A stretch of DNA of 64,000 nt from Pricia antarctica. Its GTDB lineage: Bacteria; Bacteroidota; Bacteroidia; Flavobacteriales; Flavobacteriaceae. Location of the stretch: assembly GCF_900101815.1 (NCBI RefSeq), contig NZ_FNAO01000002.1, positions 310,001-374,000 on the forward strand, written 5' to 3'. Shown here piece by piece: positions 25,488 through 34,932 of this stretch. A program made the translations under genes and the position numbers. The notes under the pieces are model-generated. The model was not told where the DNA came from, did no database searches, and saw nothing but the letters and a program-made list of their open reading frames with translations. Numbering within the stretch: the first letter of the stretch is position 1; each line of letters begins with the position of its first letter.

Positions 25488-27870
25488 CCTATCGGCATAT
25501 CGACCCATCACGGATATTCAGGACAATATCATATTTGCCAATAATGGCAATGTAGTGCTATGCTATGAAGGAATATTGCCCGAAATCTATTCCCTATCGG
25601 AAAAGGATTTTGAGGAAATACACGGGGCTTGGTTTCAGGCATTAAAATCTTTGCCTGTCGGCTGTGTGGTTCATAAACAGGATATCTATTTGAAAAAGTC
25701 CTATTCTTCGGAACAATTACCCAATGAAACTTTTCTGGCAAAGGCTACCCACGACCATTTCAAAGGGCGTGAGTATATGGAACACCGCTGCTTGCTGTTC
25801 TTTATCCTGACCAGAAACAAAGCGTTGAACAGCCCCAAATACGTCAATCCCTTTCGGAAGGTTTCAAAGGACATCGTACAGAAATTGGACGATAACTTAA
25901 ACAGCTTTATAGGTTCGGTCAGTGATTCGGTGTCCTTTATCAACAACAGCAGAAAGATGGAATTTGTTCCGCTCAAAGCGCAAGAAATCCAAAGCTTGAC
26001 CAGCAGCTATTTTAATGGATTCCATGAGGATTTCGACACCGATATTCTATTGGAAAAGTCACATGTCAATATCGGCGAGAACTATTTTGATGCGTTGGCC
26101 GTCAATAGTGAACTGTGCTTCGGCGAAAGCGTACAAAGCAGTAAGACCAATGAACGGTTTACTTCGGATGATTTTGTTTTCCATCAGGGCTTTATCGACG
26201 GAATCGGGCTGACCTTAAACGAAAACCACATCGTCAACCAAATTCTATATCTGGACGATAAACAGAAGTGGCGAAAGCTACTCGATAAGAAAATCGAGGA
26301 ATTGAACAAGAGTTCCAATTTTGGTTCGCAAAATAAGGTGGTACTAGGAAAAATCCAACATATACTTGACCAGATCAATGCCGATGACAATGCCAGGATT
26401 ATCCGTGGCCACTTGAATATTGTCTTCTGGGACAAGAACCCGGAGAATCTAAGTCGCCTTGGCTCCAAAATCAGGACGGAGTTTAAGGAACTTGATATCA
26501 TCCCATACTATCCGAGGGGAGAGGAACGCAAAAATTATATCCTGAACAGCTATTGCTGCTTTTCATCGAACTTCTCGAATGCCGATTTGTACGTAACCGA
26601 TCTGAAACACGCCCTGTGCCTGTTCATCAACAACACAAACTATAAATCCGATGCCACCGGAATCATCTTCAATGACCGTGAACACAACATTCCGGTTCTG
26701 AAAGATGTCTGGGACGAAAGGAAGAAACGTATCAAGGCACGGAACTTTGCCATCTTCGCCCCTACCGGCGAGGGTAAATCCTTTTTGGCCAATAACATCC
26801 TGCGCCAATATTTCGAAAGCGGTGTACGGCTTGTCATCATCGACCTGGGCGGTTCCTACACCAAATTTGCCAAACTCTATCCGGAAAAATATACCGTGCT
26901 CAGATATGAGAGCGGAAAAAACTTGGATATCAATCCCTTTTACATCAGTAACCAGGATGACCTGACACCGGAACGTTTGGAGGATTTGTCGGTTTTTCTA
27001 TTTGAACTGATCGCTTCGGATTTAAAGGTTACCAAGGCACAATCGGTTTCAATCAAAAAGATACTCCGATACTATTATCAAAGTATCCCCGAAAACCACT
27101 CCTTGGATGGCTTTTACAAGTTCATAGAAAACAACAGGAATGACCTCTTGAAAAAATTGAAAATCCATTCGGACTATTTCAACATTACGAACTTCCTGCA
27201 CATCATGTCGGAGTACGTAGGCAATGGACTTTACAGCTTCCTATTTGAAGTGAGCGAAGACCAGACCTATAAAATCGAGGACAAACGATTGATTGTTTTT
27301 GAACTGGACGAAGTAAAGGACAATAAGGAAATCCTGTCCGTAATGCTCAAATTGATTAAGTCGGCCATCCAAAGAACGATTTGGAAGAACCGCGAGGAAA
27401 AAGGCATCATCCTTTTCGACGAATTTGCCAAACAATTGAAATTTGAGAATGTACTGGAAAGTGTCGAGTTCTACTATCAAGCAATCAGAAAGCAGAACGG
27501 CGCGATAGGCATCATTCTTCAGTCCATCAATCAGCTTCCGAACAATCCGACATCCGCTAGCATATTGGAAAACACTCAGGTCATCTATAGCCTGAACAAT
27601 GAAAAGGGATATGCCGAACTGGTCAAACGGCTCAACCTATCGAGCCACGATCTGAATCAATTAAAATCTATCAAGAACAATCTTTCGGGGCCACGGAAGT
27701 ACACCGAAATATTCATTAAAATAGGGAAGGAAAGCAACATTTTTCGCCTTGAAGTTCCGAAAGAAGTTTATGCGGCCTATCTCACGGATGGATCGGAAAG
27801 CGAAGAAATAATGAAGCTCTACGAGCAACATCAGGATATGGAAAAAGCAATCACGGAATATTCATCTTAA
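25474..27870 (+). CDS. traG: TraG conjugation ATPase (VirB4 family)
   Basis: A 798-residue ATPase. Its N-terminal part (1-400) is the VirB4 domain with L-S-A-Y-R-P-I at the start. The Walker A motif A-P-T-G-E-G-K-S lies at residues 429-436, then R-L-V-I-I-D-L-G-G-S-Y and the Walker B/DEF region G-I-I-L-F-D-E-F-A-K near residue 650. It powers assembly of the conjugation pore at the inner membrane. Full length for the family; no motif is missing. Confidence 0.95.
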   Translation: MKKIDLSAYRPITDIQDNIIFANNGNVVLCYEGILPEIYSLSEKDFEEIHGAWFQALKSLPVGCVVHKQDIYLKKSYSSEQLPNETFLAKATHDHFKGREYMEHRCLLFFILTRNKALNSPKYVNPFRKVSKDIVQKLDDNLNSFIGSVSDSVSFINNSRKMEFVPLKAQEIQSLTSSYFNGFHEDFDTDILLEKSHVNIGENYFDALAVNSELCFGESVQSSKTNERFTSDDFVFHQGFIDGIGLTLNENHIVNQILYLDDKQKWRKLLDKKIEELNKSSNFGSQNKVVLGKIQHILDQINADDNARIIRGHLNIVFWDKNPENLSRLGSKIRTEFKELDIIPYYPRGEERKNYILNSYCCFSSNFSNADLYVTDLKHALCLFINNTNYKSDATGIIFNDREHNIPVLKDVWDERKKRIKARNFAIFAPTGEGKSFLANNILRQYFESGVRLVIIDLGGSYTKFAKLYPEKYTVLRYESGKNLDINPFYISNQDDLTPERLEDLSVFLFELIASDLKVTKAQSVSIKKILRYYYQSIPENHSLDGFYKFIENNRNDLLKKLKIHSDYFNITNFLHIMSEYVGNGLYSFLFEVSEDQTYKIEDKRLIVFELDEVKDNKEILSVMLKLIKSAIQRTIWKNREEKGIILFDEFAKQLKFENVLESVEFYYQAIRKQNGAIGIILQSINQLPNNPTSASILENTQVIYSLNNEKGYAELVKRLNLSSHDLNQLKSIKNNLSGPRKYTEIFIKIGKESNIFRLEVPKEVYAAYLTDGSESEEIMKLYEQHQDMEKAITEYSS

Positions 27871-27881
27871 ATTAAAATACT

Positions 27882-28451
27882 ATGAAAACAAAAATTATAA
27901 TTGTCGCAATGGCACTCTTTTTCAGCTTGAACATCAAGGCCCAAGGTGTGCCGGTATATGACAACACTAATTTTATCAGCCTGATAAAACAGCTATTTGA
28001 ATCGGGCAAGCAAACTGCAAACCTTATTAAAACGGTCAAGTTTCTAAAGACCCAAAAGGAGAATCTCGAAAAGGTGAATAATGTAGTCAAGCAGTTAAAA
28101 GCCGTGCAAGAAATAGGTCGAAACAACAAACGGCTCATTAATGTGGTGCAAAATGATTTAAGGGATATTCTTGATTCCCCATATATCAAACCGGACGAGG
28201 TTGCCCGTGTATCGGAGTCCTTTAATTCCATTGTAGAAAATTCATTGGAAACGATGGACTTCATAGACGAAATTCTGTCCAGCGACTATCTGAAAATGTC
28301 CGATGCAGACCGTGCCAGAGTGTTACAGGAAAAAGAAATGCAATCCAAAGAAATGGTCTCCAACATTACGATAAGAACCAAACGGTATCGGGATATTATA
28401 TCCTTTAGGAAAATGCAGGATATGATCAATAATCGTGAGACAAATTACTAA
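27882..28451 (+). CDS. traI: TraI-like conjugation protein (DUF4141)
   Basis: A 189-residue secreted protein: signal peptide (residues 1-20, ending KAQ), then long helices rich in Lys, Gln and Asn (coiled-coil-like). The pattern and position between traG and traJ fit DUF4141 of Bacteroidetes, comparable to VirB5/TrbJ. It probably forms part of the periplasmic portion of the channel. The next gene starts 2 bp after its stop. Confidence 0.85.
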   Translation: MKTKIIIVAMALFFSLNIKAQGVPVYDNTNFISLIKQLFESGKQTANLIKTVKFLKTQKENLEKVNNVVKQLKAVQEIGRNNKRLINVVQNDLRDILDSPYIKPDEVARVSESFNSIVENSLETMDFIDEILSSDYLKMSDADRARVLQEKEMQSKEMVSNITIRTKRYRDIISFRKMQDMINNRETNY

Positions 28452-28453
28452 TA

Positions 28454-29296
28454 ATGACTGGTACCATCATTTTGGGAATAGGCTTGGAATACATTGATAC
28501 TGTATTCCAGACCATACAGAATAGCGACTTCTCGCAATACACCATTGCGGGAATGAAAACACTTGCCGTGCTGTTTTTCTTGGTCAATATTCTCAAAAAG
28601 TACAATGAGGGCATCGCGGATAAAGATGGGTATTCCTGGGGGTTGAGTCCTGGAGAACTGGCCAAGAACTTTGCCGTAGTGCTTTTGGTCATTTTTTCGA
28701 CCCAAATATTAGGTTTTTTTGACGGCATTCTGGTAGCTATCGAAGGTCAATATCGTGGCATGGCACCCGCACTTTTACCACTTCAAATGCAAGACTTGCC
28801 TCTTGAAGAAGAAGTAGGTCTATTGGATGCTGCGAGTATGGCGATGACATTGCTCTATGAGGCCTTGGTCACGCCGCTCTACGGTTTCAAGATATTTGCT
28901 TTTGTTATAAGCGTATTCCTATGGATTCTTGACCTCTTTATCTATCCGCTGTTTCTTGCGGAGCGGTTTTTTCTTTTGGGCATAATGCAGGCGTTTTTCC
29001 CATTGGTCATAAGCTTGGCCGTATTTGAGAAGTTCCGTTCGCTTGCCTATAATTTTTTCAAATTGTACGCTGCGGTCTATATGCTCGTTCCAGCGTTCTT
29101 TCTGGTCAACGTATTTGTCAACGCCATTTATACGGAAATCAATACCAATTTCTGGACGAACCTTTTCGGAACCGAGTTCGGGCAGGGCTTTTTTGCACCC
29201 GTTGTACAGCTGGGGTCGGTAGGCTTTATCGTTTTCCTAAAATTCAAGCTGTACAGACGTGCCACTTCTTTTACCCTAAGACTTTTTAGCAATTAA
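28454..29296 (+). CDS. traJ: TraJ conjugation membrane protein (VirB6-like)
   Basis: A 280-residue polytopic protein with about six helices (residues 33-48, 72-90, 132-160, 165-190, 195-215, 240-262). The central F-F-L-L-G-I-M-Q-A-F-F-P-L-V-I-S-L stretch is typical of TraJ. It should form the inner-membrane channel base. Order traI-traJ-traK is conserved in Bacteroidetes elements. Confidence 0.88.
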   Translation: MTGTIILGIGLEYIDTVFQTIQNSDFSQYTIAGMKTLAVLFFLVNILKKYNEGIADKDGYSWGLSPGELAKNFAVVLLVIFSTQILGFFDGILVAIEGQYRGMAPALLPLQMQDLPLEEEVGLLDAASMAMTLLYEALVTPLYGFKIFAFVISVFLWILDLFIYPLFLAERFFLLGIMQAFFPLVISLAVFEKFRSLAYNFFKLYAAVYMLVPAFFLVNVFVNAIYTEINTNFWTNLFGTEFGQGFFAPVVQLGSVGFIVFLKFKLYRRATSFTLRLFSN

Positions 29297-29306
29297 ATCC
29301 CATCGA

Positions 29307-29921
29307 ATGAAAACACCTTACAAGAATATATACGCTGTCCTAAAGATGAATCGCTTTATCGTGCTTGCCGTAATAATATGTGCAACACTTTCAAGTTTTT
29401 TTTCGGTATGGATGGCATTTAGCATAAATAACAAAGCGATGAACAGCGCATTTGCAATAAACACCGATGGTTCTATAATTCCGCTCAAACTGATTGCCCA
29501 AAAGGAAAATTTCACGGTCGAGGCCTTGGCACATCTTGAACTGTTCCATACCTACTTCTACAATATCGATGCGAGCAATTATGAAAAGAATTTAGAAAAG
29601 GCGCTTTGGCTCGGCAATAGTTCTGTTGATAATCTATATCGTCAGAAAAAGGCAGATGGGGTTTACAACAGGTTGCTGCAATATTCCTTGGTGCAGAAAG
29701 TGTTGAGCACCGATTCCCAAATCGAGGAAAAGAATGGAAAGTATGCCTTCAGAACGGTTACGGTCTTTGAAATTAACCGTGGTTCAATAATCGATACTTA
29801 CGAACTGGTATCCACAGGCAATCTAATTACCGTGGACCGAAACTTTCCCAACAATCCCCATGGGCTTTTGATAACGAATTATTTTGAGAACACCTTAAAA
29901 AAACTAAACGATGAAAGTTGA
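29307..29921 (+). CDS. traK: TraK conjugation protein (VirB8-like)
   Basis: A 204-residue protein with one N-terminal helix (about residues 16-36) and a periplasmic domain with the TraK pattern (F-T-V-E-A-L-A-H-L-x-L-F-H-T-Y-F-Y-N-I-D). It resembles VirB8 as a scaffold. No traL is present between traK and traM, as in compact flavobacterial elements. Confidence 0.9.
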   Translation: MKTPYKNIYAVLKMNRFIVLAVIICATLSSFFSVWMAFSINNKAMNSAFAINTDGSIIPLKLIAQKENFTVEALAHLELFHTYFYNIDASNYEKNLEKALWLGNSSVDNLYRQKKADGVYNRLLQYSLVQKVLSTDSQIEEKNGKYAFRTVTVFEINRGSIIDTYELVSTGNLITVDRNFPNNPHGLLITNYFENTLKKLNDES

Positions 29922-29925
29922 AAGT

Positions 29926-29934
29926 CCATGATGG
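29926..29934 (+). promoter_or_regulatory. Mini-hairpin in leader before traM
   Basis: CCAT-G-ATGG within a 36-nt leader that is nearly repeated before traN (see 30885). The shared part continues through CATTT and CACTCTTATGAAAA to the start codon. Confidence 0.35.
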
Positions 29935-29954
29935 GCATTTAAAAACTCACTCTT

Positions 29955-30884
29955 ATGAAAATAGAAAAAAATAAAATAGTATTTGCCGCAGTGCTTGCCA
30001 CCGTGCTCATATTCCTGATTGCCTATTCCGTAATGATAATGGGCGATGATGAAAGTGAAAATGATAACCTCGAACAGACTCTAATACCGGAACTTAACGA
30101 GGAACAGAAAGAATACGACTCTAAACTGGATGCAGTTAACGATTTAAATGAGGTGCGGGAAACCAATGCGCCGAGCATCTATGATGAAAAATTGATGGAT
30201 TCCCTTGGCTTCTATGATCCCGATCTGGAAGAAAAGGAAAAAAAACGCATTGTGGATAGCATCTATGAAACCGGACGGATTAAATATTCGGATAAGACAT
30301 ATGACAATATAGGTGCAAAAAAAGTGTTTGCATCGGTTGTCGAAAAAGTCGATTCGGTGGAAATCAAGGCCGAGCAAATAATCAAAGCCAAGGAAATGGG
30401 TTTGGAACACCAGTTGTTCTTTGCCTCTGCGCCGCTTAAAAACGAGGCTTCGATTTCAGGAAATACCGATGCTGTCATTTATGCTGTGGTCGATGGCGAC
30501 CAGATTGTCAAGGTCAATTCCCGTTTACGGATGCGGTTGACCGAAACTGCCATTATCAATGGGAAGTTGATTCCAAAAAATACGGACGTATTCGGCTTCA
30601 TCAGTTTCCAGCCCAACCGTGCGCTTATCGAAATCGAGAACATTGAGCATCATCCCACAAGGTTAAAAGCTTTCGACCTTCAAGACGGTAGTGAAGGAAT
30701 CTATGTTCAAAACAGCTTTCGGGCAGAGGCCACCAACGAAGTTCTGGACGATATTATTCAGGATATCAACATACCCAGCGTGCCTCAAGTGGGAAGTATA
30801 ACTAAAGTCCTTCGCCGCAATAACCGGAACACTAAAGTTACCGTACTCAACAATTACAAACTTATTTTAAAGCCTAAATTATGA
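29955..30884 (+). CDS. traM: TraM conjugation protein (VirB10-like)
   Basis: A 309-residue protein with one helix (residues 7-29), a long acidic linker (30-130) and a C-terminal beta-rich domain with A-V-V-D-G-D-Q-I-V-K-V-N-S-R-L-R-M-R-L. This is the Bacteroidetes conjugative transposon TraM family (comparable to VirB10), bridging inner and outer membranes. The ATG at 29955 is supported by the leader duplicated before traN. Confidence 0.9.
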   Translation: MKIEKNKIVFAAVLATVLIFLIAYSVMIMGDDESENDNLEQTLIPELNEEQKEYDSKLDAVNDLNEVRETNAPSIYDEKLMDSLGFYDPDLEEKEKKRIVDSIYETGRIKYSDKTYDNIGAKKVFASVVEKVDSVEIKAEQIIKAKEMGLEHQLFFASAPLKNEASISGNTDAVIYAVVDGDQIVKVNSRLRMRLTETAIINGKLIPKNTDVFGFISFQPNRALIEIENIEHHPTRLKAFDLQDGSEGIYVQNSFRAEATNEVLDDIIQDINIPSVPQVGSITKVLRRNNRNTKVTVLNNYKLILKPKL

Positions 30885-30897
30885 GCCCATAATGGGC
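30885..30897 (+). promoter_or_regulatory. Mini-hairpin in leader before traN
   Basis: GCCCAT-A-ATGGGC, directly after the traM stop codon. It is part of the leader duplicated from upstream of traM and lies 18 bp before the chosen traN ATG. Confidence 0.4.
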
Positions 30898-30915
30898 ATT
30901 TTAAAATTCACTCTT

Positions 30916-31749
30916 ATGAAAAGATATATATTTATTTCTGCCTTTGTTCTGGTTTCAGCTTTCGCGAACGCGCAACAAATCCAAGTACTCGATACCATTT
31001 ATGCCAACGACCAAAAGAACGTTGCGCTGTTCTTTCCCGAACCTATCCGGCAAGGGATAACGGGGTCAGATAATTTTATATTTACCTATAATCGGGAAAA
31101 GGAACAGTATTTCGGATTGTTGCAAGCCAAGCCCGGAAAGGAAAGTAATCTACTTGTAATCAACAGAAATGGTTCGATTTTTTCGTATATTGTAAGGTAT
31201 AGGGAGCGGCTGAAAAATTTAAACTATTTTGTTCCGAAATCAAGTAGCATAGGTAACGAAAAGCCTATGGTTATTGATTCCACCGGAATAATCGAACCGG
31301 TAGAGCAGATTGGAAATAGAAAGTATTACTATCAAAAATTCAGCTCATACTTATTGGGCCGAAACCAAAGAATCGGTAGGATAAAGAAACGAAACGAAGG
31401 TATCGTTCTAAGTATTCAAAATATTGTTTTTGATAAAGATGAACTCTACTTCGTTATCCAGATTGAAAACAAATCCACTTTGGATTACGATTTGAAGTTC
31501 CTGAAATTCTCTGTCCAGACCAGACAGAAGGGAAAAAGGAAATCTCTGCAAACGCTGTATCAAGAACCGCTCTTCATCCATAACCGACCGACCAAAATAG
31601 CTGAAAACGAGACCGCAAGGTTAGTTTACGTGATGCCAAAATTCTCGATAAGCGATGACCGAAGGGTCATTTTGGAACTTAACGAGAGCAACGGTGAACG
31701 AAACGTAGAATTGAAGGTTTCGCATAAATATATCAATAATCCAAATTAA
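30916..31749 (+). CDS. traN: TraN conjugation protein (DUF4138, VirB9-like)
   Basis: The ATG at 30916 (277 aa) starts the signal peptide (MKRYIFISAFVLVSAFANA|Q) and matches the repeated leader; the ATG at 30892 is in the hairpin and is less likely. The body is beta-rich, with V-A-L-F-F-P-E-P-I-R-Q-G-I-T-G and a C-terminal F-D-K-D-E-L-Y-F-V-I-Q-I-E-N-K-S block, typical of DUF4138/TraN. It probably forms the outer-membrane part with TraM. Confidence 0.9.
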   Translation: MKRYIFISAFVLVSAFANAQQIQVLDTIYANDQKNVALFFPEPIRQGITGSDNFIFTYNREKEQYFGLLQAKPGKESNLLVINRNGSIFSYIVRYRERLKNLNYFVPKSSSIGNEKPMVIDSTGIIEPVEQIGNRKYYYQKFSSYLLGRNQRIGRIKKRNEGIVLSIQNIVFDKDELYFVIQIENKSTLDYDLKFLKFSVQTRQKGKRKSLQTLYQEPLFIHNRPTKIAENETARLVYVMPKFSISDDRRVILELNESNGERNVELKVSHKYINNPN

Positions 31750-31756
31750 GAATGCT

Positions 31757-32122
31757 ATGAAAAATTTAATCGTTTACTCACTCGTACTGCTGTTTTTTGC
31801 CTGTGCAGGCAATGTAGACTCAGCTCCTGCCGAAACCGCTAAAATCGTTGCCGAGAGCTTCTACAAAGGCGATGAAACAGCCCTAAAGCAACACACCACA
31901 GCGGAAGGCTATGCCAATTTCAAGAATCTAATGGCGATGTTCGCAAAAAGCGAAAATTCAGATTCCAATTTCAAGGTCATCGAAGAAACTATGGAAGGCG
32001 ATGTAGCTTGGGTCAAATATTCAACTTCCTATGATAAGACACCGGGCGTTTTCAAACTGGTTAAGCAGGATGGCGACTGGAAGGTTACGGCAAGACGGCC
32101 CAAAGAGAAAGTGCCTTTTTAA
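31757..32122 (+). CDS. DUF4878-like lipoprotein at end of tra operon
   Basis: A 121-residue lipoprotein with lipobox L-F-F-A-C16, followed by an NTF2-like fold of the DUF4878 type (A-E-S-F-Y-K-G-D, M-E-G-D-V-A-W-V-K-Y, D-G-D-W-K-V). It is the last gene of the tra operon, 7 bp after traN. A role in pore function or entry exclusion is possible from position and lipoprotein nature, but not shown. Confidence 0.8.
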   Translation: MKNLIVYSLVLLFFACAGNVDSAPAETAKIVAESFYKGDETALKQHTTAEGYANFKNLMAMFAKSENSDSNFKVIEETMEGDVAWVKYSTSYDKTPGVFKLVKQDGDWKVTARRPKEKVPF

Positions 32123-32298
32123 AATTGCCTATTGTTAGGGAAGGCTACAAAAGTACTAGTAGAATTCAAATGTCGAATTTTAATTGGCTTAATGTTTATT
32201 TCAAATTAGTCAAACTTTTTGCGAATTCACTATTTTTAAATAGTTTTTGGTTAAGATCACAACTTATCCAGAATTCAACAGTTTTATTGTACGGTATA

Positions 32299-33879
32299 TT
32301 AATCAAATATCGACCGCGCTTCATCATAAATTCTTTCAAAGTTAGCCTCTAGATCCGCCGTTGAATATTCCTTTACTTTCTCGGGAAGCTGTCTTTGAAT
32401 CTTGGGTAATCTAAATTGCACTTTTTTGTCAGTACCATCAGCGTAGGTTATAAATTCCCCTTGCTTCAATCGAAAGAATACGTCCGCTCTAACTTTAGGA
32501 ATTTCCCGTTCCCCGGTTGTGATGCGCGTATCAAAATTAAGATTATAGCCACGGTTCACGCTTGTAGTGTCCTTTTTCACAATTTCAAAAAAACGTTCGA
32601 AGTATTTAGCTGTGTCCGGGTCATTGACCTTTCCGAAGAATTGGTAGGAAAGATTGCTCAAAATTGCCTTGCTTGCCTTATCCCCATACATCATATCGTT
32701 CTGAATCTTGTCCTGCATCACATAAATAGTGGCGATGTTATAACTGCGCAGTGTTGCTGGAATACGGTGCATATTCAATAGTCGTAAAGTCGGTGCTTCT
32801 TCCATCATCAGGAAAGAAGGGATTGAATTGCGTACACTCATTTGCTTAGTAATCGTATGGATGATGGTAGCGATTACGGGCGAGTAGGAGGTATCGTATT
32901 TAGGATTGTTCACTACGGAAATCACGGCAGGATTATCCGCATTGTTGATGTTCAACGGCACTTCGTCCGCGGACAGGGCCATAAAAATCCGTTGGGTACT
33001 GATTCGCTTTAACGCATTGGCCAAGGTGCTTTTTACCCCTGCCGTCTGTCGCTCCGAATCCTTACCGCTGATAAAGGCATCTGCCATTGCCCTCGATGTT
33101 GTATTCGATTCCAAAAAGGCAATCAGGCTCTCTGTGTCCAGATGCTGATAAACAGCGATTAGGTGCGGCAGGGTACAGAATTGAGGATAGGAAGATTTCA
33201 ATTTCCAAATCAACGCACCTATCAATCCTTCGGCGGCATCATTGAAAAATTTGGTCGTGCCGGTCGTGCCGGATTCCCGTTGTTCCAAAAGGTTCTCGAT
33301 CAATACACGAGACACCTCGTTTACACTTTCCTCGTTTTTCAAATATTGTGGCGCGATGGGGTTTACCCGATGTATGATTTTGTCAAACGAAATAACTTTA
33401 AAGGGTATATCAGAATCCTTAAAAAGAGGGTATGCCATTTCAGTAATCTCAAAAGCTTTGTAGTCGTGAATGACCCCACAGAACTCATGTTTCTCGAAAT
33501 GTCTTAGAAATCCATAAACGATACTTTCGGTTTTGCCACTTCCGGCGGATCCGATGACGGATGCGCCACGTTTAATGTTCTCGATTTTGAAATTACCCTT
33601 GCTGGTCTTGAAACTTACTTGGTATTTATCATCGGCATTGGCTGAGTTATTTGGTTTATGAAGAAAAACATACAGTACGGTATTGATTAGCAGTAGTGGG
33701 CAAATCATATAAAGTGAACCATGAACCAATTGCTCTGAATCATAAATCCAAACTAAGATTGCGATAATGAATAATAGATTTAGAACAAATGCATACTTTG
33801 TAACTCGGTAGAACAAGTAAAAGACTATACTGACCAGAGCTATAAAAGAAAGAATGTGATAAGGATTGTTAATTTCCAT
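32299..33879 (-). CDS. mobC: Type IV coupling protein (VirD4/MobC type)
   Basis: A 526-residue ATPase. Three N-terminal helices (about residues 8-25, 31-46, 54-74) are followed by Walker A G110-S-A-G-S-G-K-T117, Walker B-like F-L-M-M-E-E-A-P-T near residue 350, and the T4CP motif Y-V-M-Q-D-K-I-Q. It couples the relaxase-DNA complex to the conjugation pore. It is the last gene of the minus-strand mob operon, 9 bp after the relaxase. Confidence 0.93.
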   Translation of the reverse strand: MEINNPYHILSFIALVSIVFYLFYRVTKYAFVLNLLFIIAILVWIYDSEQLVHGSLYMICPLLLINTVLYVFLHKPNNSANADDKYQVSFKTSKGNFKIENIKRGASVIGSAGSGKTESIVYGFLRHFEKHEFCGVIHDYKAFEITEMAYPLFKDSDIPFKVISFDKIIHRVNPIAPQYLKNEESVNEVSRVLIENLLEQRESGTTGTTKFFNDAAEGLIGALIWKLKSSYPQFCTLPHLIAVYQHLDTESLIAFLESNTTSRAMADAFISGKDSERQTAGVKSTLANALKRISTQRIFMALSADEVPLNINNADNPAVISVVNNPKYDTSYSPVIATIIHTITKQMSVRNSIPSFLMMEEAPTLRLLNMHRIPATLRSYNIATIYVMQDKIQNDMMYGDKASKAILSNLSYQFFGKVNDPDTAKYFERFFEIVKKDTTSVNRGYNLNFDTRITTGEREIPKVRADVFFRLKQGEFITYADGTDKKVQFRLPKIQRQLPEKVKEYSTADLEANFERIYDEARSIFD

Positions 33880-33888
33880 AGCCTTAGA

Positions 33889-34920
33889 TTAAATACCTAT
33901 GGAACTTGATTTGATGGCCACATCCACACCTTGTCTTAACCTTTTAAAAATCCGTAACGCCAATTGCGCCTGACTTGTCGGAATATTGGGTATTATGGGT
34001 ATGCCCGTTTTGTGCATCAGTTTGAATGCAATTGCCTTTTCATTGGTAGGCAATTTCATAAGAGCGGCAAAATAGAGGTTCGGATTTTTCACGAAATCCT
34101 TTCGGGCTTTGTAGGTCTCGGCAAAATTGCGTTTGTATTCAAAGGTTTTATCGAACGTCTTTTCCGCTCGCTCAAAAAATTGGTCACGGTCAAAACCACG
34201 CCCCACCTTTTTACCGTGCATCTCGACTTCGGAAGATTTGTACTTACTTCCTGGGGAAAGGCTAACCGAATTCGAAGCGTCCTTTCGGCTCACAATAACA
34301 TGAATGTGGCGTTGGTTGCCCGCTTTTTTCATTCCCTGCACAATCCGGATCCCGTTCTGTTGGTGGGGTGCTTCACGTTCAAGTTTACCTATTTTCAGTT
34401 TAAATCTTTCGATATTGCCGTTTGCTTCGCCGCGTTCTATTTTCCGGATGTCGTGTTTGAACTGAAGTATCTTGGTGGCGTAGGGTTGGTTTTCCCGTAC
34501 CTGTCTGTCCGTCCCCTTAAACGTTCTTTGGTGTTCGATTTTAGCAAAGTATTTTATATCATCTACCGTGATTGCCCTACCGTTGATTTCCCGGTTAAAG
34601 CATTTCACATAATCCTTCATCAGCTCACGAGTATACCGTTTCAAATCTTCGCTACTGTTCTCTAATTTTCCCAGTTCATATTTTGACGGGCTGACGGTAA
34701 TCGAATAAAATTTGGGTTCTTTCTTTTTGAGCTTTGCGGTGTTTCCATCGATTTCCCTGACCACTTCTTCAGCAGATATTTCATCACCATATTGGTTGAA
34801 AAAGTGTTCCATATTTTCTTGTTCCAGACCTTGGTTTTCCTTTTCCAAATACTGTACAAAATCTGCCGAACTTTGACCATAATTTTTGCCTAATTTTTGT
34901 GCTGTTATTGTGATATACAT
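33889..34920 (-). CDS. mobB: MobB-type relaxase (DUF5712)
   Basis: A 343-residue protein that begins M-Y-I-T-I-T-A-Q-K-L and carries a histidine pair in G-N-Q-R-H205-I-H207-V-I-V-S-R-K-D. H130 in K-I-E-H-Q-R-T lies in the preceding strand. Family: DUF5712/MobB relaxases of Bacteroidetes. It nicks the transfer origin and stays bound to DNA. The candidate oriT is about 550 bp upstream on the 5' side of the operon. The nucleophile (a Tyr) cannot be assigned with certainty; Y3 or Y14 are candidates. Confidence 0.88.
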   Translation of the reverse strand: MYITITAQKLGKNYGQSSADFVQYLEKENQGLEQENMEHFFNQYGDEISAEEVVREIDGNTAKLKKKEPKFYSITVSPSKYELGKLENSSEDLKRYTRELMKDYVKCFNREINGRAITVDDIKYFAKIEHQRTFKGTDRQVRENQPYATKILQFKHDIRKIERGEANGNIERFKLKIGKLEREAPHQQNGIRIVQGMKKAGNQRHIHVIVSRKDASNSVSLSPGSKYKSSEVEMHGKKVGRGFDRDQFFERAEKTFDKTFEYKRNFAETYKARKDFVKNPNLYFAALMKLPTNEKAIAFKLMHKTGIPIIPNIPTSQAQLALRIFKRLRQGVDVAIKSSSIGI

Positions 34921-34932
34921 TTTTAAAATTTT

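Noticed and set aside
32125-32352. 75-aa plus-strand frame after the tra operon
   Set aside because: It overlaps the end of the coupling-protein gene on the other strand and is AT-driven without a motif.
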